Assembly (NCBI GenBank): GCA_944342015.1
Contig: CALVMC010000001.1
Location: forward strand, 185,241 to 249,240
Length of the DNA: 64,000 bases
Direction of reading: 5' to 3'
Origin: an uncultured Clostridia bacterium
GTDB taxonomy: Bacteria; Bacillota; Clostridia; Christensenellales; CALVMC01
In this document: positions 17,494 to 26,472 of the stretch, piece by piece
Numbering within the stretch: the stretch's first letter is position 1
Layout of the letters: each line of letters opens with the position of its first letter
Translations under genes and position numbers: made by a program
Notes under the pieces: model-generated
Told to the model about the DNA's origin: nothing
Seen by the model: only the letters and a program-made list of their open reading frames with translations
Database searches by the model: none

Positions 17494-18371
17494 ACGGTTT
17501 TTTAAATTTAATCAAGCCTGCGGGATATACCTCATTTGATATTGTTAACGAAGTCAAAAAATCCATTACTGCCGAAACCGGACAGAAATGCGCCGATAAA
17601 ATAGGACATTTAGGCACTCTTGATCCTTTGGCGGGAGGAGTTTTGCCTATTGCCATAGGAAGAAGCACAAGACTTTTTAATTATTTTATTAATAAGAAAA
17701 AAACCTATTTCGTTAATATCACATTCGGTATAGCAACCGATACGATTGATTCATCGGGAAAAATCATAAGTACTAATTCCATTATTCCCGATGCGGAACA
17801 ATTCAAAAAAACCTTATCGTTATTTCACGGCGTAATAGTTCAAAGGCCGCCTATGTTTTCAGCAATCTCAGTTAACGGCAAAAGAGCTTACAAACTTGCA
17901 AGACAAGGGATAGAAACAGAACTTCCTAAAAGAAAGGTAACCATATACGATATATCGTATCAAGGCGCAGTGTCTTCCGATACATATGCTTTTTGCGTGA
18001 CTTGCAGCGGAGGAACTTATATAAGAAGTCTTGTACTCGATATAGCTAAAAAACTCAATACTGTTGCTTTTATGTCGCTCTTGATAAGAACGGAAAGCGG
18101 AATTTTCAATATAAAAGACGCAATCAGTTTAGAAGAATTGAGAGAAGGCGCTACCGAGAATAAATTAATTGATTTAGAAACAGCATTAAGCGATTTAAAA
18201 CAGATAACGGTTGACTCTGAAACTGAGTATAAAATCGATTGCGGTCAAACCGTAATACTTGATAGAAAAGTAACAGGTCAATTTTTAATCAAAAGCGATA
18301 GCGGTACAGTTATCGGTATTGCCGAAAACGAAAACGACGGAAAAATAAAAATTATTACAAGATTGAAATGA
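17490..18371 (+). CDS. truB: tRNA pseudouridine(55) synthase TruB, 293 aa
   Basis: Makes pseudouridine at position 55 of the T-loop. The sequence starts MNGFLNLIKPAGYTSFD and contains the catalytic motif GHLGTLDPLAGGVLPIAIG and the RPPMFSAISVNGKRAYKLAR motif. I choose the ATG at 17490, overlapping the nrnA stop (ATGA), although the frame is open further upstream (to 17421); the upstream residues do not match the family. C-terminal PUA-like part is present. Confidence 0.95.
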   Translation: MNGFLNLIKPAGYTSFDIVNEVKKSITAETGQKCADKIGHLGTLDPLAGGVLPIAIGRSTRLFNYFINKKKTYFVNITFGIATDTIDSSGKIISTNSIIPDAEQFKKTLSLFHGVIVQRPPMFSAISVNGKRAYKLARQGIETELPKRKVTIYDISYQGAVSSDTYAFCVTCSGGTYIRSLVLDIAKKLNTVAFMSLLIRTESGIFNIKDAISLEELREGATENKLIDLETALSDLKQITVDSETEYKIDCGQTVILDRKVTGQFLIKSDSGTVIGIAENENDGKIKIITRLK

Positions 18372-19267
18372 TACTGGATTTTAATGAAAAATGCGATAAA
18401 AAAATAGTTGTCGCACTGGGTTATTTTGAAACCTTTCATAAAGGGCATGCTGAAATTTTCAAAAAAACTTTGGAAGTCGCAAAAAAAACAGAAAGCATAC
18501 CTGCGGTTTTTACATTTGAAAAAAGCATTGGTAAATACGATAACAAAACAGAAGTTTTTACTTTTCCCGAAAGAGTATCGATTTATAGAAGTTACGGAAT
18601 AGATTTTATAATCAAAGCACCGGTAATTAAAGAGTTTTTTGAAATGGATGCTTGCACTTTTATCGAAACATTTTTAAAAAACTTCAATATTCAGGCTTTT
18701 GTCGCCGGCGAAGATTATACCTACGGAAAAGGAAAGGCGGGAAATATTGAAACTTTATCCTTGCATTTGCTCGCAAGTAAAAAGAAATTTTATATCGAAC
18801 CACTTGTTCTTTTTAATGGAGAAAAACTAAGCTCTCAAAAGGTAAGAGAATATGTTAAAGAAGGAAATATTAAAAGCCTTAAAGAAATATTGGGTTTTCC
18901 GTATTTTATAACAGGAAAGGTAATCAGGGGCAGAGGAGACGGAAATATAATTAAATATCCGACAGCAAATATCGATTTGGTTGAAGATAAACTGCCTCTT
19001 AAAGAAGGCGTTTACGCTACTAAAATCGATTGCGGTGACGGAATATACAATGCGATAACGAATGTAGGTACTCATCCTACTTTTTCGGATTTTCATTATA
19101 ATATAGAAAGTCATCTTTTGAATTTCAAAGGAGATTTGTACGGAAAAGATATCAAAGTTTCTTTTATTGAAAAACTTCGTGATATTAAAAAATTTGACGA
19201 TAAAAGCGGACTTATCAATCAGTTATCGAAAGATATAGAAAAGGCGGTGAAGATTTTAAATGATTAA
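18368..19267 (+). CDS. ribF: Bifunctional riboflavin kinase / FAD synthetase RibF, 299 aa
   Basis: Makes FMN and FAD from riboflavin. The N-terminal nucleotidyltransferase has H24-K-G-H27, preceded by GYFETF where most relatives have G-[NV]-F-D-G-[VL]. The C-terminal kinase domain (about 180-297) shows GRGDGNIIKYPTANI and the NVGTHPTF and ESHLLNF motifs. Overlaps truB and the next gene (4 and 8 nt). The FDG to FET change is a divergent but plausible variant. Confidence 0.92.
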   Translation: MILDFNEKCDKKIVVALGYFETFHKGHAEIFKKTLEVAKKTESIPAVFTFEKSIGKYDNKTEVFTFPERVSIYRSYGIDFIIKAPVIKEFFEMDACTFIETFLKNFNIQAFVAGEDYTYGKGKAGNIETLSLHLLASKKKFYIEPLVLFNGEKLSSQKVREYVKEGNIKSLKEILGFPYFITGKVIRGRGDGNIIKYPTANIDLVEDKLPLKEGVYATKIDCGDGIYNAITNVGTHPTFSDFHYNIESHLLNFKGDLYGKDIKVSFIEKLRDIKKFDDKSGLINQLSKDIEKAVKILND

Positions 19268-20114
19268 ATTCGGTCCGTCAGGAACATGTTTTGATTTTGC
19301 CGAAAGCGGTTATAACGGCACAAGAGATATTCCTAAATGGATTAAAGACAACGGTCTCGATTGTTTTGAATATTCTTTCGGAAGGGGCGTTAATCTGAAA
19401 GATGAGACTGCAAAGGAGTTAGGAGAAATATTCAAGATTCATAAAATCGAAATTTCGGTACATGCGCCTTATTATATTAATTTCGCTTCCGTAGAGGAAG
19501 TAAAGGCTGAAAATTCATTCGGGTACATTGAAAAATCGCTTAACGCTCTTTCGTTATTGGGAGGTAAAAGATGCGTATTTCACCCGGGCTCGCCGCTTAA
19601 AAACAACCGTGAAGATGCCTTTAAATTATTATTAAACAGAATGAATTTACTTGCCGAATATCTTTCAATGGGAATATATAAAGATTTTATTCTTTGTCCC
19701 GAAACAATGGGTAAAAAAGCACAGTTGGGTACGCTTGACGAAATTATAGAAATATGCAAGATTTATAAAAATTTCTATCCGTGTATAGATTTCGGCCATT
19801 TGAACGCAAGAGATACGGGATCGATAAAAAGTTACGACGATTATAAAAAAATAGCGGATAAATTATTTGACAATCTAAATGAAGTCAAAGTAAAAAATAT
19901 GCATATCCATTTCAGTAAAATAGAATATACTCAGTCCGGTGAACTTCGTCATCTGACATTCGCAGATAACAAATTCGGTCCCGATTATGAGCCACTTATA
20001 AAACTTATATCAGATTATAAATTAACCCCGTACATAGTTTCAGAATCGGCAGGTTATCAAACACGAGAAGCGAAAATTATGAAAAATTATTATAAAAAAA
20101 TCAATAATCAATAA
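19260..20114 (+). CDS. nfo: Endonuclease IV-family (AP endonuclease 2 / TIM barrel) protein, 284 aa
   Basis: Metal-dependent TIM-barrel AP endonuclease of base-excision repair. Metal-binding regions: SVHAPYYINFAS, VFHPGS, LCPETMGK, CIDFGHLNARDTG and the HIHFSKIEY strand. Residues near the C-terminus (IVSESAGYQTREAKIM) are also family-like. It clusters with other DNA IV-type proteins of Clostridia, but the sequence is divergent from E. coli Nfo, so I am surer of the family than of the exact substrate. It overlaps ribF by 8 nt. Confidence 0.82.
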   Translation: MIKFGPSGTCFDFAESGYNGTRDIPKWIKDNGLDCFEYSFGRGVNLKDETAKELGEIFKIHKIEISVHAPYYINFASVEEVKAENSFGYIEKSLNALSLLGGKRCVFHPGSPLKNNREDAFKLLLNRMNLLAEYLSMGIYKDFILCPETMGKKAQLGTLDEIIEICKIYKNFYPCIDFGHLNARDTGSIKSYDDYKKIADKLFDNLNEVKVKNMHIHFSKIEYTQSGELRHLTFADNKFGPDYEPLIKLISDYKLTPYIVSESAGYQTREAKIMKNYYKKINNQ

Positions 20115-20124
20115 TAATCGACAT

Positions 20125-21165
20125 ATGAATAACTTATTTAATTTAAATCCTGATTTAGATGCCGCTTTAATTCTTACCGATAATAACCGTTTGTATTTCA
20201 GCGGCTACCACGCCGATGATTCTGCTTTAATTGTATTTAAAGACAGAAGTGTGCTTGTAACCGATAAAAGATATTATTCGGAAGCTGTTAAAAATAATTC
20301 TTTCGATACTGTTCTAATTGAAAGCGATTTATTCGCCACGATTTATAATATCCTTGAAAAAAATCGTGTTAAAAATTTAGGTTTTGAAAACAATATTTTA
20401 TTCAATCAATACAAAAAATTAACCGAATATGAAAATATAAATCTATTCGACATCAGCCTTAGTATAGAAAAATTAAGAGCAATAAAAAATTCCTATGAAA
20501 TAAATTTAATGCAAAAAGCAAATCAAATTTGCGATGTATCACTGAGTAATTTATTGCCTTTAATTAAAGAAGGCGTTACGGAAAAAGAACTTGCCTTTCG
20601 TCTTGACAATTTAATGAGATTGAACGGTGCAGACAAAGAAGGTTTTGAAACAATAGTGGCTTTCGGAAAAAATTCCGCTGTTCCTCATCATAAAAGCGAT
20701 GATACCGAACTTAATTTCGGCGATGTTGTTTTAATTGATTTCGGCGCATCTATCAGCGGTTACAAATGCGATATGACCAGAACTTTTGCTTTTAAAAATG
20801 TGTCCGATAAAGTTGCGGAAATTTATGACATAGTTTATAATGCAAATATAGAAGGTATAAATTATGCTTCCGCAGGAGTTGCTGCCTGTGATTTGCATAA
20901 AAAAGTTTTTGATTATATCGATAAAAAAGGTTATAAAAACTATTTTACCCATTCTACCGGGCACGGCGTAGGACTTGAAATACACGAAGCTCCTTTCGTC
21001 GGTTTCAGAAACAAAGATATACTTTCCGAAAACAATGTGGTTACTGTCGAGCCGGGTATTTATATCGACGGCTTATTCGGAATCCGCATAGAAGATATGA
21101 TTTTAATCGGTAAGGACGGCAGTCGCAGTTTTACCGGTTTCGATAAAAAATTATTGATTTTATAA
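20125..21165 (+). CDS. M24 family Xaa-Pro aminopeptidase, 346 aa
   Basis: Creatinase/prolidase-type peptidase releasing N-terminal residues before proline. An N-terminal creatinase-like domain (to about residue 120) precedes the pita-bread catalytic domain. The five metal ligands are visible: the two Asp in [18 protein letters not shown], the His in [13 protein letters not shown], and the two Glu in VTVEPGIY and IRIEDMI. It commonly precedes efp, as here (13 bp gap). Confidence 0.95.
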   Translation: MNNLFNLNPDLDAALILTDNNRLYFSGYHADDSALIVFKDRSVLVTDKRYYSEAVKNNSFDTVLIESDLFATIYNILEKNRVKNLGFENNILFNQYKKLTEYENINLFDISLSIEKLRAIKNSYEINLMQKANQICDVSLSNLLPLIKEGVTEKELAFRLDNLMRLNGADKEGFETIVAFGKNSAVPHHKSDDTELNFGDVVLIDFGASISGYKCDMTRTFAFKNVSDKVAEIYDIVYNANIEGINYASAGVAACDLHKKVFDYIDKKGYKNYFTHSTGHGVGLEIHEAPFVGFRNKDILSENNVVTVEPGIYIDGLFGIRIEDMILIGKDGSRSFTGFDKKLLIL

Positions 21166-21178
21166 TCAGGAGGATTTT

Positions 21179-21745
21179 ATGGCATTTATTTTAGCTGGTG
21201 ATTTCAGAAAAGGCGTTACATTTCAGATGGACGGACAAGTTATGGTAATTGTTGATTTTCAGCATGTAAAACCCGGAAAAGGCGCAGCCTTTGTTCGTAC
21301 TAAAATAAGAAATGTGATTACGGGCGGAGTTATTGAAAAAACTTTCAACCCTTCGGAAAAATTCGAACTTGCTCATATAGAGAGAAAGGAAATGCAATAT
21401 CTTTATTCGGACGACGACCTTTGTTATTTTATGGATACGGGAACCTATGAACAAATTCCGATCAACAAATCAGATGCCGAAGATGCCTTAAAATTTATTA
21501 AGGAAAATATGACGGCTACTATCGGATTTTTTAACGGTACTCCTTTTTCGGTAGAACCGCCTAATTTTGTAGAACTTCAAATAACTTTTTGCGAACCCGG
21601 TGTAAAAGGCGACACAGCCCAAGGCGCTACCAAACCTGCTACTCTCGAAACAGGCTATACTTTGCAGGTTCCGCTTTTTGTAAATCAAGGTGAAACTATT
21701 CGTGTTGACACTCGTACAGGCGAATATATGTCAAGAGTAGGCTAA
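21179..21745 (+). CDS. efp: Translation elongation factor P, 188 aa
   Basis: Relieves ribosome stalling at polyproline. Three beta domains. The tip loop reads VKPGKGAAF with K34 at the position modified in other bacteria; no epmA/epmB-type modifying gene is near. C-terminal [12 protein letters not shown] is the conserved EF-P end. CAGGAGG precedes the ATG. A strong terminator follows. Confidence 0.97.
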   Translation: MAFILAGDFRKGVTFQMDGQVMVIVDFQHVKPGKGAAFVRTKIRNVITGGVIEKTFNPSEKFELAHIERKEMQYLYSDDDLCYFMDTGTYEQIPINKSDAEDALKFIKENMTATIGFFNGTPFSVEPPNFVELQITFCEPGVKGDTAQGATKPATLETGYTLQVPLFVNQGETIRVDTRTGEYMSRVG

Positions 21746-21778
21746 TCGGATTTACTTTATTAAACTATTGATTTTTTT

Positions 21779-21806
21779 AAACCGCATATTTTTGCGGTTT
21801 TTTTAT
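21779..21806 (+). terminator. Rho-independent terminator after efp
   Basis: Eight-bp stem AAACCGCA/TGCGGTTT (21779-21786/21793-21800) with a six-base loop, followed by TTTTATTTTT. Confidence 0.88.
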
Positions 21807-21873
21807 TTTTAATTATTTTCTTATAATAATTTCAATTTTATTTAACGGAAAAGATAGAAAATTTTTTTGCACG

Positions 21874-21902
21874 GAATATTAAAAAGCACAGCTTAATAAA
21901 TT
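21874..21902 (+). promoter_or_regulatory. Candidate SigE-type promoter of the spoIIIA operon
   Basis: GAATATT (21874-21880), a 14-nt spacer and AATAAATT (21895-21902) match the Bacillus SigE pattern (roughly K-M-ATATT, 13-15, CATACAhT) at 6 of 8 positions in the -10. spoIIIA is a SigE target in B. subtilis. The predicted start near 21908 would leave the AGGTG site at 21910 almost at the 5' end, which lowers confidence. Confidence 0.35.
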
Positions 21903-21918
21903 ATAACATAGGTGTGTT

Positions 21919-22794
21919 ATGTGGAAAAATTTATTTTCTGATAAGGTCAATTTTCTGATTTCACAATATTTCAGAGAAAACGAAGTTTGTGAAATAAGAC
22001 TAAGACGGGACAAGCCGTTAATGGTTAAATCTTTCGGGAATTTTTGTGAAATTATCGATGTCGAGCGCAGATTCCCTTATATTTGTACTTCACAGGATAT
22101 AGAAAGAGTAATTATCACGGCTTCTAAAAATTCCGTTTACGCAGTAAGCGAGCAAATAAGTAAAGGCTTTATCTGTTTTGACGGCGGAATAAGAATAGGA
22201 ATTTGCGGAGAAGGCGTAGTAAATAATAAAGAAATTACGGCAATTAAAAATATTTCTTCTCTGACTATTAGAGTCCCTCATCAGATTTTCGGTCTAACGG
22301 AAAGACTTGGAACGGAATGGTTAAATTTCGAAAATACTCTTATAATTTCTCCGCCCGCAGCAGGAAAGACAACGCTACTCAGAGAAATGTGCAGGGTGCT
22401 TTCAAATTGCAGTTATAACATTGCTTTAATTGACGAAAGAGGAGAAATATCAGGCAGCAGTAACGGGCAAACCTATCTCGATGTCGGTAAATGTACAGAT
22501 GTTATTTGCTATACGGAAAAAAATGCGGTTTATGAAAATATTATTCGTTCTATGTCGCCGGATATTATCGTTACAGACGAGATTTACGGAGAAAGAGAAA
22601 TGGACAATCTGTATGAAGCAAACCGATGCGGAATAAAAATCTGCGCTACAATTCATGCAGGCGGAATGGAAGATTTAGAAAGAAAAACCTATTATTCCAA
22701 AATTATCAACTGTTTCAAAAAATTTATAGTTTTATCGAAAGTACCTTGTGTCGGCACTATAAGTAAAATATTTAAATGCGAGGGCGTATGTTGA
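21919..22794 (+). CDS. spoIIIAA: Stage III sporulation protein AA (ATPase), 291 aa
   Basis: Secretion-type ATPase at the base of the SpoIIIA-SpoIIQ feeding-tube channel in the mother cell. Walker A SPPAAGKT at residues 144-151, followed by TLLREMCRVL; the IALIDERGEI motif and the DIIVTDEIYG Walker B region are present, as is a C-terminal ATIHAGG segment. First gene of a complete spoIIIAA-AH series. Starts after the candidate SigE promoter. Confidence 0.95.
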   Translation: MWKNLFSDKVNFLISQYFRENEVCEIRLRRDKPLMVKSFGNFCEIIDVERRFPYICTSQDIERVIITASKNSVYAVSEQISKGFICFDGGIRIGICGEGVVNNKEITAIKNISSLTIRVPHQIFGLTERLGTEWLNFENTLIISPPAAGKTTLLREMCRVLSNCSYNIALIDERGEISGSSNGQTYLDVGKCTDVICYTEKNAVYENIIRSMSPDIIVTDEIYGEREMDNLYEANRCGIKICATIHAGGMEDLERKTYYSKIINCFKKFIVLSKVPCVGTISKIFKCEGVC

Positions 22795-23276
22795 CGCTTA
22801 TTATAGGCAGCGTAATATTTTTATCGGCTCTTTATATGGGATTTAAAATAAAAAATTTTTATCTTGAAAGAAAAAAATATTACCTGGATTTAAACGATTT
22901 TATTGTTTATTACGAAAACGAAATAAAAAGCTATAAACTTCGGTTATTTGATATTATCGAAGGTTTCACGACTTTTCGAAAAGGAATCTTTTCTTCCGAT
23001 TTAAAAAGTTTTATTGAAAATACAAAGTCGGGTAACGGTGCAAATTTTTGCTTTTCAAAAAAATTGCTTTGTGTTTCCGATAAAGAAACGGTATCGAATT
23101 TTTTTAGGAATATAGGAAAATGCGATTTGGAAGGAGAACTTAACAATATAAGAAATTTTCGGAACAGATTTTCGGAAAGAACGGTCGCAGTGCAAAATAA
23201 AAGCGAAAAAGAAGCCGCATTGTATATGAAATTAAGCGTTTTGACAGGTCTTGCTGTTATGATAATAGTTCTTTAA
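22788..23276 (+). CDS. spoIIIAB: Stage III sporulation protein AB, 162 aa
   Basis: GspF-like small membrane protein of the SpoIIIA complex. N-terminal helix (LIIGSVIFLSALYMGFKI), a helical cytoplasmic part with SFRNIGKCDLEGE-type D-x-x-x-Q-like region, and a C-terminal membrane helix (LSVLTGLAVMIIVL). I choose the ATG at 22788 (GAGGG 5 nt upstream) overlapping the spoIIIAA stop, rather than the in-frame ATG at 22776. Confidence 0.88.
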   Translation: MLTLIIGSVIFLSALYMGFKIKNFYLERKKYYLDLNDFIVYYENEIKSYKLRLFDIIEGFTTFRKGIFSSDLKSFIENTKSGNGANFCFSKKLLCVSDKETVSNFFRNIGKCDLEGELNNIRNFRNRFSERTVAVQNKSEKEAALYMKLSVLTGLAVMIIVL

Positions 23277-23285
23277 GGGGTGTTT

Positions 23286-23498
23286 ATGAGTATCGATATC
23301 TTATTTAAAATTGCCGGAATAGGAATAATTGCAGCAGTTATTGTGAGTATTTTAAAAAAAAGCGATAAAGACGAACTTGCTACTTTAACCTCGCTTGCAG
23401 CGTTAATTATTGTTTTGTTTTTAGTAATAGATATGATTGGCGGTCTGTTTGACAGTCTGCGCTCTATTTTCAATTTATATAGTTATGGAAATCTTTAA
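23286..23498 (+). CDS. spoIIIAC: Stage III sporulation protein AC, 70 aa
   Basis: Two-helix membrane protein of the SpoIIIA complex. ILFKIAGIGIIAAVIVSILKKSDKDELATL is the typical pattern of a first helix followed by a short loop K-x-x-x-[RK]-x-E-x-A. The ATG at 23286 follows GGGGTG. Overlaps spoIIIAD by 14 nt. Confidence 0.92.
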   Translation: MSIDILFKIAGIGIIAAVIVSILKKSDKDELATLTSLAALIIVLFLVIDMIGGLFDSLRSIFNLYSYGNL

Positions 23499-23871
23499 AG
23501 TAATAGGCGTCGGAATTATAGGGGCTATAATTGCCGGACTTTTAAAAAAAGAAAACAGTGAACTCTCAATACTTGTAGTAATGTCTACGGGTATTATAAT
23601 TTTAATTGTAATTTTAAATTCTCTTACTACGGTAATCGACGCTTTTTTTGAAATTGCCGATAAATCCGGAATAGGGACAGGCCTTTTTTCCGGAATGCTT
23701 AAAATTATAGGAATAGGCTATCTTACCGAATTTTCAGCAAATTTGTGCGATGATTACGGTTATCTTTCGATAGGTAAAAAAATACAGCTTGGCGGTAAAA
23801 TCACTATTTTTTTAATGGCTATTCCGATTATCGGAAGTCTGGTTGAAATAATAGGCAATTTGCTTGTATGA
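23485..23871 (+). CDS. spoIIIAD: Stage III sporulation protein AD, 128 aa
   Basis: Four-helix membrane protein; its first part repeats the SpoIIIAC layout (IFKVIGVGIIGAIIAGLLKKENSELSIL). The conserved GIGYLTEFSANLCDDYGY segment carries the family's acidic/aromatic motif. I take the ATG at 23485, where the SpoIIIAC-like repeat begins; the frame stays open 48 nt further upstream inside spoIIIAC. Overlaps spoIIIAE by 4 nt. Confidence 0.93.
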   Translation: MEIFKVIGVGIIGAIIAGLLKKENSELSILVVMSTGIIILIVILNSLTTVIDAFFEIADKSGIGTGLFSGMLKIIGIGYLTEFSANLCDDYGYLSIGKKIQLGGKITIFLMAIPIIGSLVEIIGNLLV

Positions 23872-25088
23872 AAAAAGTTTTTTTGTGTTGTCTTATTTTA
23901 TTTATAGTTTCGGTAGGAATTAATTTATTGATTCCATACAATTTTGCATTTGCAGAAGACAGTACAATTTCTGACGAAGAAAAGATAGAAGAAGCTGAAA
24001 AAGAGCTTCAAGAAAAAATCGAAGAAAACTTAAAAGAACTTGATTTAAAAGAACTTGAAATATATCTGAGCGAAATTAACGAAAGATATTCAGGCTTATT
24101 TGATTTTAATATCAAAAGTATGCTGGCGGAAATAATCGAGGGGAACTTTGAAAATGGCCCGAAAGAAATTTTTGAGTACATGCTTAATTTATTGTTCGGA
24201 AATATTTTAAATATGCTACCAATATTTCTGAGCGTAATAGTAATATCTTTACTTTGCGGTATGTTATCGAACTTATCGTCAGGATTTATAAGGCAACAAA
24301 CTTCGAATATAATAAATTTTATTTGTTATGCGGCGGTAATTGTTTTGATAATGGGAGTGGTCGTCGATTTAATAAAAAATACAGCAAATCTTATTAGTGA
24401 TCTGACAGGTTTTATGAATGCTGTTTTTCCGGTGTTGTTAACACTCATGGCGGCTCTTGGAGGAGTGGTGTCGGTATCGGTTTATCAACCGCTTATGCTT
24501 ATTCTGTCTACAACTATAACCGGAATTATTTCTTCACTGGTTTTACCGCTTTTTATAGGAACGATAATATTTACGATTATCGGAAATCTCTCGGAAAGCG
24601 TTCGGCTCGGGAAACTTACGAAGGTATTTAAAAGTACGGGCGAGTGGATACTCGGAATCATATTCAGTGTTTTTCTTACATTTTTAAGCATTCAGGGCAT
24701 TACGGGGGCAACTGCGGACGGAATAACTTTAAAATCGGCAAAATTTGCTATTTCAAGTTATGTTCCGATATTGGGAGGATATCTTTCGGACGGGTTCGAC
24801 CTTATGCTTGCAAGCATGGTATTGATTAAAAATTCTCTCGGCTTAACCGTCGTTATAATTTTGCTGGGAATTATTATACTGCCGTTAATGCAGGTTGTTA
24901 TGTTTTCGCTTTGTCTTAAAATTACATCGGCTGTTATTGAACCTGTATCCGGTAAAAGAATATCGAATTTTCTATACGATTTATCAAAAAATTTCACCAT
25001 AGTGATTGCGGCAGTTTTAGGAATAGCTTTTTTGTTTTTTATTATGGTAATGCTGATAATTTATACCTGTAATTTTGGGGTGATATGA
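23868..25088 (+). CDS. spoIIIAE: Stage III sporulation protein AE, 406 aa
   Basis: Large polytopic membrane protein of the feeding-tube complex. An N-terminal signal-like segment ends near residue 30 (NFAFAEDS), followed by an acidic helical extracytoplasmic part (about 31-110) and about eight membrane helices. Characteristic blocks include LMAALGGVVSVSVYQPL and SVFLTFLSIQGITGATADGITLKSAKFAI. The last codons lie inside the first copy of a 35-bp direct repeat shared with the region before spoIIIAF. Confidence 0.95.
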   Translation: MKKVFLCCLILFIVSVGINLLIPYNFAFAEDSTISDEEKIEEAEKELQEKIEENLKELDLKELEIYLSEINERYSGLFDFNIKSMLAEIIEGNFENGPKEIFEYMLNLLFGNILNMLPIFLSVIVISLLCGMLSNLSSGFIRQQTSNIINFICYAAVIVLIMGVVVDLIKNTANLISDLTGFMNAVFPVLLTLMAALGGVVSVSVYQPLMLILSTTITGIISSLVLPLFIGTIIFTIIGNLSESVRLGKLTKVFKSTGEWILGIIFSVFLTFLSIQGITGATADGITLKSAKFAISSYVPILGGYLSDGFDLMLASMVLIKNSLGLTVVIILLGIIILPLMQVVMFSLCLKITSAVIEPVSGKRISNFLYDLSKNFTIVIAAVLGIAFLFFIMVMLIIYTCNFGVI

Positions 25089-25156
25089 TGTTTGGGAGAT
25101 TTAGCCGCAAATCACGGCACAATAATTTATACTTATAATTTTGGGGTGGTACAATG
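25056..25156 (+). repeat. Imperfect 35-bp direct repeat flanking the spoIIIAE-AF junction
   Basis: Copy 1 (25056-25090) and copy 2 (25122-25156) both read ATAATTTATAC-[CT]-T-[GA]-T-AATTTTGGGGTG... and end in ATG; they differ at 5 of 35 positions. The first copy contains the end of spoIIIAE, the second the ribosome site and start codon of spoIIIAF. The period is 66 bp (22 codons). The ATG of copy 1 opens a 16-codon frame ending TAA inside copy 2. Confidence 0.85.
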
Positions 25157-25408
25157 AATGAATGGATTATGAGTATAGTAGGAATTACGGCACTTGGAGT
25201 TTTAATGGATATCTTATTGCCCGAAGGGGAAACAAACAAGTATATCAAAGGAATTTTTGCATTGTTTACCGTTTTCGTAATTATATATCCGCTTCCTAAA
25301 ATTGTAAACGGAGATTTCGATTACAACGCTTTGTTCGATATATTTTCTGATTTTGAATTGATAATCAAACCTATAATAACAAATAAATTAAATATCGTTT
25401 TAATTTAA
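25154..25408 (+). CDS. spoIIIAF: Truncated stage III sporulation protein AF, 84 aa
   Basis: Only the membrane part is present: two hydrophobic segments (about residues 6-24, WIMSIVGITALGVLMDILLP, and 33-50) with the family's GE-x-x-K-Y-I-K-G-I-F-A-L loop. SpoIIIAF is normally about 200 aa with a ring-forming extracytoplasmic domain after the second helix; here the stop comes about 30 residues after it. The following 58 bp are AT-rich and hold no continuation in any frame. GGGGTGGT precedes the ATG. Confidence 0.85.
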   Translation: MNEWIMSIVGITALGVLMDILLPEGETNKYIKGIFALFTVFVIIYPLPKIVNGDFDYNALFDIFSDFELIIKPIITNKLNIVLI

Positions 25409-25466
25409 AATAGTTCTAAAATTTAATTTAAAACATAATACTATATTAATTTATTAGGGGGAAATT

Positions 25467-25970
25467 ATGGACATAAAATCTTCTGAAATAAAAGATGAAA
25501 AAAAACAGGAAAACGATGTTGAAAATAATAAAAATAAATTCAAAACTAATTTCTTTAATAATATAAAAAAAATAAAAAAACCTGAATTAATTTTGGCGGT
25601 TATAGTTATAGCCGTAGTTATTATAGCATATATCTTGTATTCGTCAGGAAATATTTTAAATACATCTTCACAAAATACCTCATCTACTGATACGGAAAGC
25701 AGATTAGAGGAAATTTTGTCGAATATTAACGGGGTCGGAAAGGTAAAAGTTATGATTTATTATGAAAATACCCTTAATAATTCCGAGGACAGCAGCATAA
25801 GTTTTAATAGTAGCTATTTTTCAAGCTCGAAAAACTATGAGATAAAAGGCGTTCTCGTTGTAGCCGAAGGAGCAGACAATATGGATGTAAAAGTACAAAT
25901 TTTAAGAGCCGTTGAAACTTTATTGTCAATAAATGCAGATTGCATTGAAATATTTACAATGAATAATTGA
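25467..25970 (+). CDS. spoIIIAG: Stage III sporulation protein AG, 167 aa
   Basis: Forms a large ring in the intermembrane channel. A charged cytoplasmic N-terminus (1-40) precedes one membrane helix (about 42-62, LILAVIVIAVVIIAYILY), followed by the ring-building-motif domain: ESRLEEILSNINGVGKVKVMIYYEN, an insert region, and the GVLVVAEGADNMDVKVQILRAVETLL segment. Somewhat shorter than the B. subtilis protein (about 230 aa). AGGGGGAA precedes the ATG. Confidence 0.93.
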   Translation: MDIKSSEIKDEKKQENDVENNKNKFKTNFFNNIKKIKKPELILAVIVIAVVIIAYILYSSGNILNTSSQNTSSTDTESRLEEILSNINGVGKVKVMIYYENTLNNSEDSSISFNSSYFSSSKNYEIKGVLVVAEGADNMDVKVQILRAVETLLSINADCIEIFTMNN

Positions 25971-25983
25971 TTGGAGGTCATTT

Positions 25984-26469
25984 ATGAAAATCAAAGCAGG
26001 AACAAAAAAAATTATTATTTTAAGCAGTATGGTTATATTGCTTGTAGTGGTAGCGACGTTGAATATCGTACTTACTTTGAATTCGTCTGTTCCCACAACC
26101 GATAACGGCGAAAGCGTAGCAACCTTTTTCAGCGCTTACAGAGATGACAGGACTACGACTCGTGATCAGGAATTTTTAAGACTCGATGCAATAATTCAGG
26201 GTGAAACTACTACCGATGCGGCAAAACTTGCAGCCGAAGAGCAAAAATTATTACTTGTTAACAATATCGAAAAAGAACTTATCGTTGAAGGCCTAATCAA
26301 AGCCAGAGGGTTTGAAGACGCTGTCGTTACTATCGGAAGCGAAAAGGTAAATGTAGTAGTTAAAAGCGAAGAAGAACTCACAAGGGCGGATTCAACAAAG
26401 GTTTTCAATATTGTACTTGACGAATTGAATTGTAATCCTGAAAACATAATAATAATACCTTATAAATAA
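25984..26469 (+). CDS. spoIIIAH: Stage III sporulation protein AH, 161 aa
   Basis: Mother-cell partner of SpoIIQ across the septum. One N-terminal membrane helix (about 10-32), an extended region, and a ring-building-motif domain at the C-terminus (LLVNNIEKELIVEGLIKARGFEDAVVTIGSEKVNVVVKS). B. subtilis SpoIIIAH is about 218 aa, so this is a compact version. GGAGGT precedes the ATG. Last gene of the operon. Confidence 0.92.
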   Translation: MKIKAGTKKIIILSSMVILLVVVATLNIVLTLNSSVPTTDNGESVATFFSAYRDDRTTTRDQEFLRLDAIIQGETTTDAAKLAAEEQKLLLVNNIEKELIVEGLIKARGFEDAVVTIGSEKVNVVVKSEEELTRADSTKVFNIVLDELNCNPENIIIIPYK

Positions 26470-26472
26470 TTC

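Noticed and set aside
25088..25138. A 16-codon frame between spoIIIAE and spoIIIAF
   Set aside because: It arises from the first copy of the 35-bp repeat and ends inside the second copy; it looks like a by-product of duplication, not a gene.
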